From assembly GCA_030765135.1 (NCBI GenBank), contig JAVCDC010000093.1, positions 1-56,994 on the forward strand: a stretch of 56,994 nt of DNA, in the 5' to 3' direction. The notes below the pieces were generated by a model that was given only the letters and a program-made list of their open reading frames with translations, did no database searches and was not told the DNA's origin. Position 1 is the first letter of the stretch, and each line of letters starts with the position of its first letter. This document shows, in pieces, positions 16,315-25,132 of the stretch. Both the position numbers and the translations under genes were made by a program. The DNA comes from Candidatus Tritonobacter lacicola (GTDB lineage Bacteria > Auribacterota > Tritonobacteria > Tritonobacterales > Tritonobacteraceae).

Positions 16315-16671
16315 ATGTCAAGAGTCAAAAAAGCTCCGGCTTCCAGGAAGAGGAGAAAGAAGAGGATAAAGCTTGCCAAAGGATACAGCGGCGGCAGGAG
16401 CAACCTGTATCGCTCCGCGACCCAGGCCGTGGACAGGGCCGGGCGAGACGCGTACGTGGCCCGGCGGAAGAAAAAGGGAGACTTCAGGTCCCTCTGGATA
16501 ACAAGAATAGGCGCCGGGGCCGAGAAACACGGGATATCCTACAGCAAGTTCATAGCCGGTTTAAAGAAGGCCGGGGTTTCGCTGGACAGGAAGATACTTG
16601 CTGACCTGGCGGTGCTCCATAAAGGCGTCTTTACCGAGCTGGTCAAGGTAGCCAAGAAGGGCTCCGTCTAG
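16315..16671 (+). CDS. rplT: 50S ribosomal protein L20
   Basis: The 118-residue product has the L20 pattern: Lys/Arg-rich N-terminal extension, KLAKGYSGGRSNLYRSATQA, YVARRKKKGDFRSLWITRI, and the C-terminal AGLKKAGVSLDRKILADLAV. L20 is needed early in 50S assembly and is an operon repressor in several bacteria; no operator is obvious here. The ribosome binding site GAGGAGAAA lies 6 bases upstream. Confidence 0.97.
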   Translation: MSRVKKAPASRKRRKKRIKLAKGYSGGRSNLYRSATQAVDRAGRDAYVARRKKKGDFRSLWITRIGAGAEKHGISYSKFIAGLKKAGVSLDRKILADLAVLHKGVFTELVKVAKKGSV

Positions 16672-16866
16672 CGCGGGGTGCGGGGACCCGGAGCCGGGCC
16701 CCGGCTACGGCGGGCCGGCCCGGACATTTCCATTCTTCGGCTCTTGGATTCTTAATCTTACTCTGACTCCTGATATATCCGATCACGTGTGAATGCGGTA
16801 TTTAAAGATGGGGCGTTCGATTACGAGTAAGAGTAAGGGCACGGGTGACAGGGGACCGGTGCAGTC

Positions 16867-17889
16867 ATGGATTTTGCTGAAAAGATAGAGCGTATCAGGC
16901 AACAGGCCGAATCCGATATACGCGGGGCCGAGGGCCTGCCTGCGCTCGAGTCGGTCAGGGCCAGGTATCTCGGGAGAAAGGGGGAGATCACGGAGATCCT
17001 CAAGGGTCTCCGCCTGCTGCCGCCGGGGGAGCGTCCGAAGGCCGGCAAGCTTGCCAACGACTGTAAGGTTGCTTTAACGGAGCTTCTGGGCGCAAGGTCG
17101 GGGGAACTCGCCGGAAACCTCGAAGTGAAGAGGCTGAAGGACGAGGAGGTCGATGTCACCCTCCCGGCAGGGATGAAATATCCCGGAAAGCTTCATCCCA
17201 TAACCAGGGTATTCGACGAGGTGATCCGGATATTCGCCTCCATGGGGTTTACTGCCGTCGATAGCCCTGAGATAGAGACGGACTACTACAACTTCGAGGC
17301 ACTGAATTTTCAGGCGGACCACCCCGCCCGCGACATGCAGGATACATTTTACCTCAGCGGGGGGAAGCTTTTGCGGACCCACACCTCGCCGGCCCAGATA
17401 AGGATCATGGAGGAGCGCGACCCTCCGCTCGCGGTCATCGCGCCGGGGAAGTGCTACCGGTGCGACGCGGATGTCTCCCATTCACCGATGTTCCACCAGG
17501 TGGAGGGGTTTCTCGTCGATGAAAAAGTCACGTTTGCCGATCTCAAGGGCGTTCTCACGGCTTTCGTTCACGGTATCTTTTCTCCCGACGTGAAGCTGCG
17601 GTTCCGGCCGAGCTTCTTTCCCTTCACCGAGCCGTCGGCGGAGATAGACATATCCTGTGTTTCATGCGGCGGTGCCGGCTGCCGCCTCTGCGGCGGGGCC
17701 GGATGGCTTGAGATTCTTGGCGCGGGAATGATCCATCCCAGCGTTCTGGAGTCCGTGAAGTACGACACCGGCAGATTCCAGGGTTTCGCTTTCGGAATGG
17801 GGATCGAGCGAATTGCCATGCTGAAGTACGGCATCGACGACATCCGGCTCTTCTTCGATAACGACATACGCTTCATCAGACAGTTTTAA
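16867..17889 (+). CDS. pheS: Phenylalanyl-tRNA synthetase alpha subunit
   Basis: PheS is the catalytic chain of the (alpha-beta)2 enzyme that charges tRNA-Phe. The 340-residue product has the N-terminal coiled coil (about 1-80, containing RARYLGRKGEITEIL), motif 2 region (RTHTSPAQIRIME, GKCYRCDADVSHSPMFHQVE), and motif 3 (GFAFGMGIERIAMLKYGIDD). A CxxC/CxxC-like insert (CVSCGGAGCRLCGGAGW) is typical of the family. The start ATG is preceded by GGGGACC at moderate distance. The gap to rplT is 195 bases and contains a GC-rich hairpin and an AGTAAGAGTAAGG word repeat. Confidence 0.97.
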   Translation: MDFAEKIERIRQQAESDIRGAEGLPALESVRARYLGRKGEITEILKGLRLLPPGERPKAGKLANDCKVALTELLGARSGELAGNLEVKRLKDEEVDVTLPAGMKYPGKLHPITRVFDEVIRIFASMGFTAVDSPEIETDYYNFEALNFQADHPARDMQDTFYLSGGKLLRTHTSPAQIRIMEERDPPLAVIAPGKCYRCDADVSHSPMFHQVEGFLVDEKVTFADLKGVLTAFVHGIFSPDVKLRFRPSFFPFTEPSAEIDISCVSCGGAGCRLCGGAGWLEILGAGMIHPSVLESVKYDTGRFQGFAFGMGIERIAMLKYGIDDIRLFFDNDIRFIRQF

Positions 17890-17931
17890 GACGTGTTTGC
17901 AGTGGGAATAAATGAAATGAGAAGGGAAATT

Positions 17932-18042
17932 GCCACGAAGACACTAAGGAAAAAGATGGCCCATGATCGAAATTAACAATTTAAGTTATGCAGTCACTAT
18001 TGAGCATGGATTACTTCCTTTGTGCCTTTGTGTCTTAGTGGC
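17932..18042. repeat. Inverted pair of CACAAAGGCAC-type words between pheS and pheT
   Basis: The left arm GCCACGAAGACACTAAGGAA (17932) is answered by a right arm ending TGTGTCTTAGTGGC (to 18042), about 60 bases apart. The same pair of words occurs at 8784-8856. It separates two genes that are normally tightly linked. Confidence 0.65.
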
Positions 18043-18093
18043 AAAATAAATTTTTTAAAGGGCGGAAACTCCAAGGCAAGAAGTACTGAAACA

Positions 18094-20133
18094 ATGAAGG
18101 TTACTCACAAATGGCTGGAGGAGTTCGTCAGGACCGGCATGGAGCCGGCCGAGGCCGCCGAGCGCCTCACCATGGCGGGCCTCGAGGTAGAGAAGCTCGA
18201 GGAGATCGGCGGCGGGGACGCGCTCTACGACGTGAACGTGACGCCCAACAGGGGCGACTGCCTGAGCGTCCTGGGCATCGCCCGCGAGTTATCGGCGATT
18301 ACGGGCTGTGGCGTGACGATGCCGACGGCGCCCCTCGAGGAAGCCGGCTGGGACACGGCGAGCAGGATCACCGTAAGCGTTGATGCGGAGGACGTCTGCC
18401 CGCGGTATGCCGCCCGCGTGGTGGAGGGCGTCGTCATCGGGGAATCACCCGGGTGGCTCAGGAAGAGGCTTGAAGCGGTCGGCATCCGCCCCGTCAACAA
18501 CGTGGTGGACGTGACCAACTATGTCCTCATCGAGCTCGGTCAGCCCCTCCATGCCTTTGATCTGGACAGGCTGTTCACCCCCGGGATAGCAGTGCGGCGT
18601 GCCGGGGACGCCGAGGAGATAGTCACCATTGACGGCCGGAAGAGGCTCCTTTCGAAGGAGATGCTGGTTATAGCGGATGATTCGGGTCCCGTGGCCATCG
18701 CCGGCGTGATGGGGGGGCATGAGACGGAAGTGTCCGGGAGCACGAGGAGGGTTCTGCTGGAATGCGCGAACTTCGAGCCGCGGTGCGTGCGGAGGACGGC
18801 GAAGAAGCTCAACTTAACGACGGAATCGTCATTCCGGTTTGAGAGGGGAGTGGATTTCGATTCGATTCCCCTTGTCCTCGACCGGGCGGCCCGGCTGATA
18901 GCTGATATAGCCGGCGGCGAGACAGGGCGCGGGCGGGTCGATATCATCCGGCGGGAGCCGGCCCGCGCCCGTATAACTTTGAGGATGGGTACCATGAGCC
19001 GGGTTCTGGGGAGAGAGTACCGGAAGGAGGAGATGATGGATATCTTCTCGCGGCTTTCATTCGCCGTAGAGGAGGCCGGAGGGGACATCTTCGTTCGCCC
19101 CCCGTCTTTCAGAAATGATATCCGGCGCGAGATAGACCTTGTCGAGGAGGTGGCCAGGATCTCCGGGTACGATTCCATAACCCCTGCCATACCGGAGGTG
19201 AGAATGTGCGGCACGGGGAGGTCCCCGAGGATGCTGCTCGCCGCCAGGCTGAGGTGCATTCTCACCGGCCTCGGCCTTGACGAAGTGAACGCCTTCAGCT
19301 TTATGTCCGGGGAAGATTTCGACAAGCTTATGCTGCCCGCCGATAATCCCCTCCGCAAGAGCATTGATATCCTGAATCCGGTGAGCAGGGAGCACAACCG
19401 CATGAGGACGACGCTGGTCCCCAGCCTCCTCGGTATTCTGGCGACAAATGCCAACAGGGGAGCTGCCGAAGTGTCAATCTTCGAGATCGGCAGGGTGTAC
19501 GGCCCCGATGAAGGGGAGAGTGATCGCGCCGGGATAGCCCTGATGGGCAATCGATGGTCGCAGGGGCCCTCCCCCGGTTTCTACGCCATAAAGGGAATAG
19601 TCTGTTCGCTCCTCGACGCCCTCGGCATAGGCCCGTGCGAGGTGAAGAGGCACCGCGGTCCAATGTATCACCCCGGCCAGGCGGCCTCGATATCCGTCGG
19701 CGGGGTATTTCTCGGTGTCTTCGGCAGGGTTCATCCCGGCGTCGCAAGAAATTACGGCTTGGATTGTCCCGTGTTTATCGCCGAGGTTGAATTGCATGCA
19801 TTGGAGAGCGTGATTCCTGCGGCGCCCCGGCATACCCCTCTTCCCAGGTATCCCTCCATCAGGAGGGATATCGCGATGATCGTCGATAAGGACCTGCCGT
19901 ACGGAAAGGTGGATGCATTGATAAGGGAAGCGGGCCATGATATGCTTAAGGAAGTAAAGCTCTTTGATCTCTACCGGGGGGGACAGATTCCAGCCGGGAA
20001 GAAGAGCTTTGCAATATCGGTGATTTATCGATCTGACAATAAAACGTTAACAGACAAGGAGGTTAACGAGACGCATCAACTTCTCTGTGAGTTGCTTGTA
20101 AATGAGCTGGGATGCATAATAAGGAAGGATTAG
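18094..20133 (+). CDS. pheT: Phenylalanyl-tRNA synthetase beta subunit lacking the B2 tRNA-binding domain
   Basis: PheT carries the editing site and tRNA-binding parts of the enzyme. The 679-residue product is shorter than the usual 790-800. Residues 1-38 (MKVTHKWLEEFVRTGMEPAE, then TMAGLEVEKLEEI) pass directly into DALYDVNVTPNRGDCLSVLG, which in the full-length protein comes after the EMAPII-like OB-fold B2 domain of about 100 residues. That domain is absent. The B3/B4 editing region, B5, the pseudo-catalytic core and the C-terminal anticodon-binding fold (LPRYPSIRRDIAMIVDKDLP) are present. The ATG at 18094 matches the family start; the upstream start at 18022 reads a repeat tract. Confidence 0.95.
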   Translation: MKVTHKWLEEFVRTGMEPAEAAERLTMAGLEVEKLEEIGGGDALYDVNVTPNRGDCLSVLGIARELSAITGCGVTMPTAPLEEAGWDTASRITVSVDAEDVCPRYAARVVEGVVIGESPGWLRKRLEAVGIRPVNNVVDVTNYVLIELGQPLHAFDLDRLFTPGIAVRRAGDAEEIVTIDGRKRLLSKEMLVIADDSGPVAIAGVMGGHETEVSGSTRRVLLECANFEPRCVRRTAKKLNLTTESSFRFERGVDFDSIPLVLDRAARLIADIAGGETGRGRVDIIRREPARARITLRMGTMSRVLGREYRKEEMMDIFSRLSFAVEEAGGDIFVRPPSFRNDIRREIDLVEEVARISGYDSITPAIPEVRMCGTGRSPRMLLAARLRCILTGLGLDEVNAFSFMSGEDFDKLMLPADNPLRKSIDILNPVSREHNRMRTTLVPSLLGILATNANRGAAEVSIFEIGRVYGPDEGESDRAGIALMGNRWSQGPSPGFYAIKGIVCSLLDALGIGPCEVKRHRGPMYHPGQAASISVGGVFLGVFGRVHPGVARNYGLDCPVFIAEVELHALESVIPAAPRHTPLPRYPSIRRDIAMIVDKDLPYGKVDALIREAGHDMLKEVKLFDLYRGGQIPAGKKSFAISVIYRSDNKTLTDKEVNETHQLLCELLVNELGCIIRKD

Positions 20134-20176
20134 GCAGGGTCATAGTGTTCGAGAAGGAGACAAGTCTCGATATTGA

Positions 20177-20470
20177 ATGAGAAAGGCGAGCCAGGTTATC
20201 AAAGTCACCATCTTTGGGAGGGAGTACCCGATCGCCGCCGAGGGCGACGGCAGCTCTGTCGAAGAGGTCGCGTCTTTTGTCGATAATAAGATGAACGAGC
20301 TCTCCCGCGAGGTGGAGGGCCTCCCGTCAGGGAGGGTGGCGGTGCTCGCTTGTTTGAATATTGCCGAGGAGTTGTTGTGCCTGCGGCGGATCGAGAAAAA
20401 GAGGAGGAAGGCTCTGGTAGAGAGAATAGATTCTCTACTTGGTTTAATCGAGACGGAACTGGTCGGCTGA
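20177..20470 (+). CDS. zapA: Cell division protein ZapA
   Basis: The 97-residue product has the ZapA order: N-terminal strands (VIKVTIFGREYPIAAEGD), a first helix with VASFVDNKMNELSRE, a hydrophobic segment RVAVLACLNIAEELL, and a C-terminal coiled coil. ZapA bundles FtsZ at the division ring. Its position upstream of a 6S-like RNA and the 5-formyl-THF cyclo-ligase gene repeats the zapA-ssrS-ygfA order of proteobacteria, with rarA inserted. Confidence 0.88.
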   Translation: MRKASQVIKVTIFGREYPIAAEGDGSSVEEVASFVDNKMNELSREVEGLPSGRVAVLACLNIAEELLCLRRIEKKRRKALVERIDSLLGLIETELVG

Positions 20471-20496
20471 CCTCTTTTTAATAAACTTAACATATG

Positions 20497-20646
20497 GCCC
20501 TGCCGCATTCGTAGAGCGGCGACGTACCATGGAGCCGGCATTCGCCCGGAGGCCCGGATTCTCCCGCGGGAGAGGGACCTCCCCGGCGGACGCGGCCCCG
20601 GAAGGGTACGCTGCCGCCCCGGCGATAGCGTGCAGGGCGTTTTTTT
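20497..20646 (+). ncRNA. ssrS: Probable 6S RNA
   Basis: A 150-base GC-rich element in the zapA-rarA gap folds by eye into one long rod. The closing stem GCCCTGC (20497-20503) pairs with GCAGGGC (20632-20638). An internal bubble of about 11 by 14 bases follows. Next comes GCGGC-GA-CGTACC pairing with GGTACG-CT-GCCGC, then an upper stem with GGAGG/CCTCC and apical TCTCCCGCGGGAGA. It ends in a run of seven T. A closed stem, large central bubble, long upper arm and location just after zapA are hallmarks of 6S RNA, which mimics an open promoter and sequesters sigma70 RNA polymerase. No sequence search was run. Confidence 0.55.
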
Positions 20647-20650
20647 CGAT

Positions 20651-21964
20651 ATGGAGCTATTTTCAAAAGTGAAAAAGAACAGCAATGAGCCTCTTGCCAG
20701 CAGGATGAGGCCGCGGAACCTCGACGAGTTCGTGGGGCAGAAACATATCCTGGCCCCCGGGAGGCTCCTCTGCCGGGCCATAAGGGCTGACCGCGTCGGC
20801 TCGATTATTCTTTACGGCCCCGCAGGTTGCGGGAAGACAGCGCTGGCCGAGGTAATATCCAGGATCACCCGCCGCGCCTTTGAGAAGGTCAGCGCCGTCG
20901 GCTCAAACGTCGATGAATTGAGGTCCATCGTCGCGATGGCAAGGCACAGGCTTGAAACCTCCGGCGAAAAGACAATACTCTTCATCGATGAGATCCATCG
21001 CTTCAACAAGGCCCAGCAGGATGTCCTGCTTCCACACGTGGAGAAGGGAACCGTATCCCTCATAGGGGCGACGACTCACAATCCCTGCTTTTCGATCAAC
21101 GCCCCCCTTCTCTCGAGAGCGCAGGTCTTCAGGCTTAATCCCCTCTCCGCCGGGGAGATCAGGGAGGTGCTCAAGAGGGCCCTCTCGGACAGGGAGCGGG
21201 GGCTGGGAAGCCTCCGCGTCCGGGTGGAGGAGAACGCCCTGGAGCACATAGCAGCCAGGGTGAACGGAGACGCAAGGAGGGCGCTCAACGCCCTCGAAAT
21301 AAGCGCTCTCACTACGGAGCCGGGCCGCGACGGAGCAATCCGTGTAGATCTCGACGTTGCCGAGGACTCGGTGCAGGTGAAGCATGTCGATTACGATAGG
21401 GCCGGGGACGGGCACTACGATACGATCAGCGCCTTTATCAAGAGCATGAGGGGGTCCGACCCCGACGCAGCCCTCTTCTGGCTTGCGAAGATGTTCCACG
21501 CCGGGGAGGACCCGCGATTCATCGCCAGAAGGATATTGATATGCGCCTCCGAGGATGTCGGCAATGCGGATCCCCGCGCGATCATGGTCGCCCAGGCGGC
21601 CCTCCACGCGTCCGAGTTCATAGGTATGCCGGAGGCACGAATCCCGCTGGCCCAGGCGGCCGTCTATCTTGCAACGGCCCCGAAGAGCAACGCGTCCTAC
21701 AGGGCGATCGAGGAAGCGCTCTCCGACGTGGAGAAAGGAGCCGCGACCGAGGTCCCGGCACATCTCAGGGACGCGAGCTACCGGGGAGCAAAAAAGCTCG
21801 GCCACGGCAAGGGATACAGATACCCTCACGGGGAACCCGGTGGGTACGCGGGCCAGGACTGCCGGCCCGGATCAAGGGCGTACTACCGGCCGTCAGGCAG
21901 GGGATATGAAAAAGTAATAAAGGAAAGGCTGGAATATTGGAAGCGGCTGAAAGAAAAAAAATAG
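20651..21964 (+). CDS. rarA: Replication-associated recombination protein A (RarA/MgsA family ATPase)
   Basis: RarA is an AAA+ ATPase related to clamp loaders that acts at stalled forks. The 437-residue product has LASRMRPRNLDEFVGQKHIL, Walker A GPAGCGKTAL, Walker B LFIDEIHRFNKAQQD, sensor 1 region IGATTHNPCFSINAPLLSR, and the C-terminal MgsA tetramer domain (ARRILICASEDVGNADPRAI, HASEFIGMPEARIPLAQAAV, HLRDASY). I chose ATG 20651, since the in-frame GTG at 20630 lies inside the 6S-like RNA stem. It overlaps the next gene by 28 bases. Confidence 0.93.
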   Translation: MELFSKVKKNSNEPLASRMRPRNLDEFVGQKHILAPGRLLCRAIRADRVGSIILYGPAGCGKTALAEVISRITRRAFEKVSAVGSNVDELRSIVAMARHRLETSGEKTILFIDEIHRFNKAQQDVLLPHVEKGTVSLIGATTHNPCFSINAPLLSRAQVFRLNPLSAGEIREVLKRALSDRERGLGSLRVRVEENALEHIAARVNGDARRALNALEISALTTEPGRDGAIRVDLDVAEDSVQVKHVDYDRAGDGHYDTISAFIKSMRGSDPDAALFWLAKMFHAGEDPRFIARRILICASEDVGNADPRAIMVAQAALHASEFIGMPEARIPLAQAAVYLATAPKSNASYRAIEEALSDVEKGAATEVPAHLRDASYRGAKKLGHGKGYRYPHGEPGGYAGQDCRPGSRAYYRPSGRGYEKVIKERLEYWKRLKEKK

Positions 21965-22530
21965 CGCGGAAGGAGATGGGGGCCATAAGGGCCTCTCTCG
22001 ATGAAGATGAGATCCGGCGTAGAAGCGTCCCGGTATCGGAAAGGCTCCTTTCCCTGCCGGAGTACGCGGCTTCGCGCTCGGTTATGATCTACGTTTCCAA
22101 GAAAAACGAGGTGTACACGCACGATCTCATCCGGAAAGCTATCGCGGATGGAAAGCGCGTCGCCGCCCCGCTGGCGCTCCCCGCGACAAGGAGCCTGGAG
22201 CTCGGGCCCATCGGGGATTTCGACACGGACCTCAGGCCGGGCAGGTACGGCGTCCTCGAGCCGGTGAGCGCCGGCCTCGATCCATCCGACATAGAGGTGT
22301 TCGTTGTCCCGGGCGCCGCGTTCGATTGCCACGGCAACAGGCTGGGGTCGGGATGGGGATATTTTGACAAGCTCCTTCTCCCTTTAAGCAGACGCCAGCT
22401 GACGGTCGCCCTGGCGTTCGACTTTCAAGTGGTTGAGGACCTGGAAAAGGAGGATCACGATGTTGCGGTAGACGTGATCCTGTCGGAGACAAGAACAATA
22501 AGAGTTTGCAGTGAACGGAGGAAACAATGA
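21937..22530 (+). CDS. fau: 5-formyltetrahydrofolate cyclo-ligase
   Basis: The enzyme converts 5-formyl-THF to 5,10-methenyl-THF with ATP, recovering stored folate. The 197-residue product has N-terminal basic helix ([20 protein letters not shown]), [18 protein letters not shown], and the signature [20 protein letters not shown] followed by FDKLL. It starts at TTG 21937 inside the end of rarA, with AGGAAAGG about 10 bases ahead. Overlap with rny is 4 bases. Its gene is linked to zapA and 6S RNA in many bacteria, as here. Confidence 0.92.
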   Translation: MEAAERKKIARKEMGAIRASLDEDEIRRRSVPVSERLLSLPEYAASRSVMIYVSKKNEVYTHDLIRKAIADGKRVAAPLALPATRSLELGPIGDFDTDLRPGRYGVLEPVSAGLDPSDIEVFVVPGAAFDCHGNRLGSGWGYFDKLLLPLSRRQLTVALAFDFQVVEDLEKEDHDVAVDVILSETRTIRVCSERRKQ

Positions 22531-24083
22531 ACGACACAATCTACATGCTGGCGCTCGCGTTCGGTGGTGGCGTAGCCGTCGGCTATATCGCGTATCGCGG
22601 TCTGGCCAGGCGAAACGTGGAAACCGCCGAGAGGACCGCCAAGAAAATCATCGATGACGCCAAAAAAGAAGCCGAGTCAATGCTCCGGGAGGCAAAGCTA
22701 ACCGCGCGGGATAACATTCACAGGGCGAGGTCCCAGTTGGAAACGGAGATCAGCGGGAGGAAGCGGGAGCTCCTCCAGATCGAGAAGAGGGTGCTCCAGA
22801 AAGAGGAGCATATGGACCGGAAGGTGGATCTGCTGGAGAGAAGAGAAGGGGAGATCAAAAAGCAGGGGCAAGCCCTGGAGGCCAGGTCGAGACAGCTTGA
22901 TGAGAGGGCCAAGGAAATAGACAGGGTCCTCAATGAGGAGCGGAACAGGTTGCAGAGGATCGCGGGAATAAGCCGGGAGGAGGCGAAGAGAATGCTCCTG
23001 GCAAAAATGGAGGAAGAGGTGACGTACGAGACTTCAGCTCTTATCCGCAGGATAGAGAGCGAGGCAAAAGAAACCGCGGGAAAGAAAGCAAAGCACATCA
23101 TAGCCCTGGCCATCCAGCGGTGCGCCGCGGATTTCGTGTCCGATGTGACGATATCTACCGTTGCCCTTCCGAGCGATGATATGAAGGGGCGGATCATCGG
23201 CCGGGAAGGGCGGAACATCCGCGCCATCGAGGCGGCCACCGGCGTCGATATCATTATCGATGACACGCCGGAAGCAGTTATCCTTTCCAGCTTCGATCCG
23301 GTGAGGCGGGCGATTGCCGGCACGGCCCTCAAACGCCTGATTGCCGACGGGCGAATTCATCCGGCCAGGATAGAGGAGGTCGTCAAAAAGGTGCGCAAGG
23401 AGACGGAGGCCGCGATCCAGGAAGCCGGGGAGCAGGCTGTGTTCGACGCGGGAATTCACCGGCTGCACCCGGAGCTCGTGAAGCTGCTCGGCCGCCTGAA
23501 ATACAGGGCCAGTTATGGCCAGAACGTTCTCATTCACTCGAAGGAGGTTTCCATAGTGATGGGAATCATGGCGGCGGAGCTCAATCTGGACATCAAGCTG
23601 GCCAAGAGGATAGGCCTCCTCCACGACATCGGAAAGGCCGTCGACCACGAGGTTGAGGGCGCACACGCGATCATAGGGGCCGACCTGGCGAAGAAGTACA
23701 ACGAGTCGCCGGAGGTTGTTCACTCTATAGCCGCCCACCACGAGGACACAGAGCCGAAGAGCATCTATGCCGTCCTGGCTTCGGCGGGAGACGCGCTGAG
23801 CGCCGCCCGACCGGGAGCGCGATCGGAGTCCCTCGAGGCATATATCAAGAGGCTCGAGAAGCTGGAAGCTATCGCCAACGCTTTCAGGGGCGTTGAGAAG
23901 TCGTACGCTATTCAGGCGGGCCGGGAGGTCAGGGTGATGGTCAAGCCGAATAGCGTGACTGATAACGAGGCGATTATGATAGCCCGCAATATAACGAAGC
24001 AGATACAGAAGGACATGGACTACCCGGGGCAGATTAAGGTGACCGTCATCAGGGAGACGCGCGCCGTGGAGTACGCAAAATAA
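22527..24083 (+). CDS. rny: Ribonuclease Y
   Basis: RNase Y is a membrane-anchored endoribonuclease that starts decay of many mRNAs. The 518-residue product has one N-terminal transmembrane helix (about 5-25), a long coiled coil (about 30-200), a KH domain ([20 protein letters not shown]), and an HD domain with [20 protein letters not shown] and HSIAAHHED providing the metal-binding His/Asp. The C-terminus ([18 protein letters not shown]) is the family end. It is followed by ymdB, its usual neighbour in many genomes. Confidence 0.97.
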   Translation: MNDTIYMLALAFGGGVAVGYIAYRGLARRNVETAERTAKKIIDDAKKEAESMLREAKLTARDNIHRARSQLETEISGRKRELLQIEKRVLQKEEHMDRKVDLLERREGEIKKQGQALEARSRQLDERAKEIDRVLNEERNRLQRIAGISREEAKRMLLAKMEEEVTYETSALIRRIESEAKETAGKKAKHIIALAIQRCAADFVSDVTISTVALPSDDMKGRIIGREGRNIRAIEAATGVDIIIDDTPEAVILSSFDPVRRAIAGTALKRLIADGRIHPARIEEVVKKVRKETEAAIQEAGEQAVFDAGIHRLHPELVKLLGRLKYRASYGQNVLIHSKEVSIVMGIMAAELNLDIKLAKRIGLLHDIGKAVDHEVEGAHAIIGADLAKKYNESPEVVHSIAAHHEDTEPKSIYAVLASAGDALSAARPGARSESLEAYIKRLEKLEAIANAFRGVEKSYAIQAGREVRVMVKPNSVTDNEAIMIARNITKQIQKDMDYPGQIKVTVIRETRAVEYAK

Positions 24084-24094
24084 AAAATCGTAGA

Positions 24095-24182
24095 GCGTAC
24101 GGCGTTCTGCGTATTGCGTTTCCTTTGATGCGTACTTCCGCCGCATACAGAACGATGTACGCTGTACGCAATACGCAGTACG
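24095..24182. repeat. Inverted pair of GTACGC/GCGTATTGCG words
   Basis: The left arm AGCGTACGGCGTTCTGCGTA (24094 onward) and the right arm GTACGCAATACGCAGTACG (to 24182) are imperfect reverse complements of about 26 bases, with about 33 bases between. They use a different word family from the other gaps. The tract begins 10 bases after the rny stop. Confidence 0.65.
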
Positions 24183-24243
24183 AGGAGCCGTGCATCGTTC
24201 AAATTAGACAAGTACAACCTGTAGCTGGTTTATATTGCAGAAA

Positions 24244-25050
24244 ATGATGATTCGCATACTTGCCATAGGCGACATTGTCGGTAAGCCCGGGAGGCGGGCC
24301 ATCGGCGATCTGCTCCCGCAGCTCACGAGCGAGCGGGGCGTGGACTTCGTCGTGGCGAACGGGGAAAACGCCGCGGGGGGATCGGGCCTCACGCCCGCCG
24401 TTGTGCAGGAGCTTCTGGGCTTCGGCGTCGACGCGATAACGTCGGGCGACCACATCTGGAAAAACAAGGAGGTCTACAAGATTATCGACGGGGAGATGAG
24501 GCTCCTGCGCCCGGCCAACTACCCTCCGGGTTCTCCGGGCCGCGGGTGGACCGTCTTTGAGAGCAGGGGTGGAAGATCCGTCGGCGTCATCAATGTTATG
24601 GGCAGGGTCTTCATGGGGCCGTCTGATTGTCCCTTCCGGGCCGTCGACAGGGCCGTCGGTGAACTGAAGCGGCGTACCGGGGTGATAATAGTCGATTTCC
24701 ACGCCGAGGCGACTTCGGAGAAAGTAGCCCTGTCCCGTTACCTGGATGGACGTGTGAGCGCCGTGGTCGGGACACACACTCATGTCCAGACCTCGGATGA
24801 GAGGATAATGGCGGGGGGAACTGCGGCCATTACCGACCTGGGCATGACGGGAGCGCACGACTCGGTGATAGGTGTCGACGAGAAAGCCGTTCTTAAGCGT
24901 TTTCTCACCTGTCAGCCGGCCAGGTTCGAGGTGGCCAGGGGGGACGTCCGGATGAGCGGGGCCATTATTGACGTGGACGAGGAAACCGGGAAGGCTATTT
25001 CGATATCGAGAATATCACCAGGCTTGCCGGGCAAGGTGGATGGTGGATAG
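24244..25050 (+). CDS. ymdB: YmdB-family metallophosphoesterase (2',3'-cyclic-nucleotide phosphodiesterase)
   Basis: The 268-residue product has the dinuclear-metal pattern of YmdB/TIGR00282: GDIVGKPGRRAI, NGENAAGGSGLT, SGDHIWKNKE, VDFHAEATSEK and GTHTHVQTSDE. In Bacillus YmdB hydrolyses 2',3'-cyclic nucleotides and influences biofilm and motility decisions. Linkage to rny fits a role in RNA turnover. ATG 24244 and 24247 are equivalent choices. The last codons (VDGG and the stop) are already part of the GTGGATGGTGGATAGTGAAT word repeat, so the original C-terminus may have been replaced. Confidence 0.9.
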   Translation: MMIRILAIGDIVGKPGRRAIGDLLPQLTSERGVDFVVANGENAAGGSGLTPAVVQELLGFGVDAITSGDHIWKNKEVYKIIDGEMRLLRPANYPPGSPGRGWTVFESRGGRSVGVINVMGRVFMGPSDCPFRAVDRAVGELKRRTGVIIVDFHAEATSEKVALSRYLDGRVSAVVGTHTHVQTSDERIMAGGTAAITDLGMTGAHDSVIGVDEKAVLKRFLTCQPARFEVARGDVRMSGAIIDVDEETGKAISISRISPGLPGKVDGG

Positions 25051-25085
25051 TGAATAGTGAATGGTGAATAGTGAATGGTGAATGG
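25036..25085. repeat. Tandem GTGAATAGTGAATGG repeat
   Basis: About five to six tandem units of the 7-base words GTGAATA/GTGAATG, starting with a GTGGATG variant inside the 3' end of ymdB. It is a separate word family from the others in this window. Confidence 0.75.
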
Positions 25086-25132
25086 TTTTTACGATTCACG
25101 ATGCTTGAAGAGGAATAATTGGAGCTTTTTCA

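Noticed and set aside
20630-20650. Upstream GTG start for rarA
   Set aside because: It lies within the closing stem and T run of the 6S-like RNA; ATG 20651 matches the family start.
25036-25085. A CRISPR array
   Set aside because: The repeats are 7-base tandem words with no spacers; no cas genes are present in the window.
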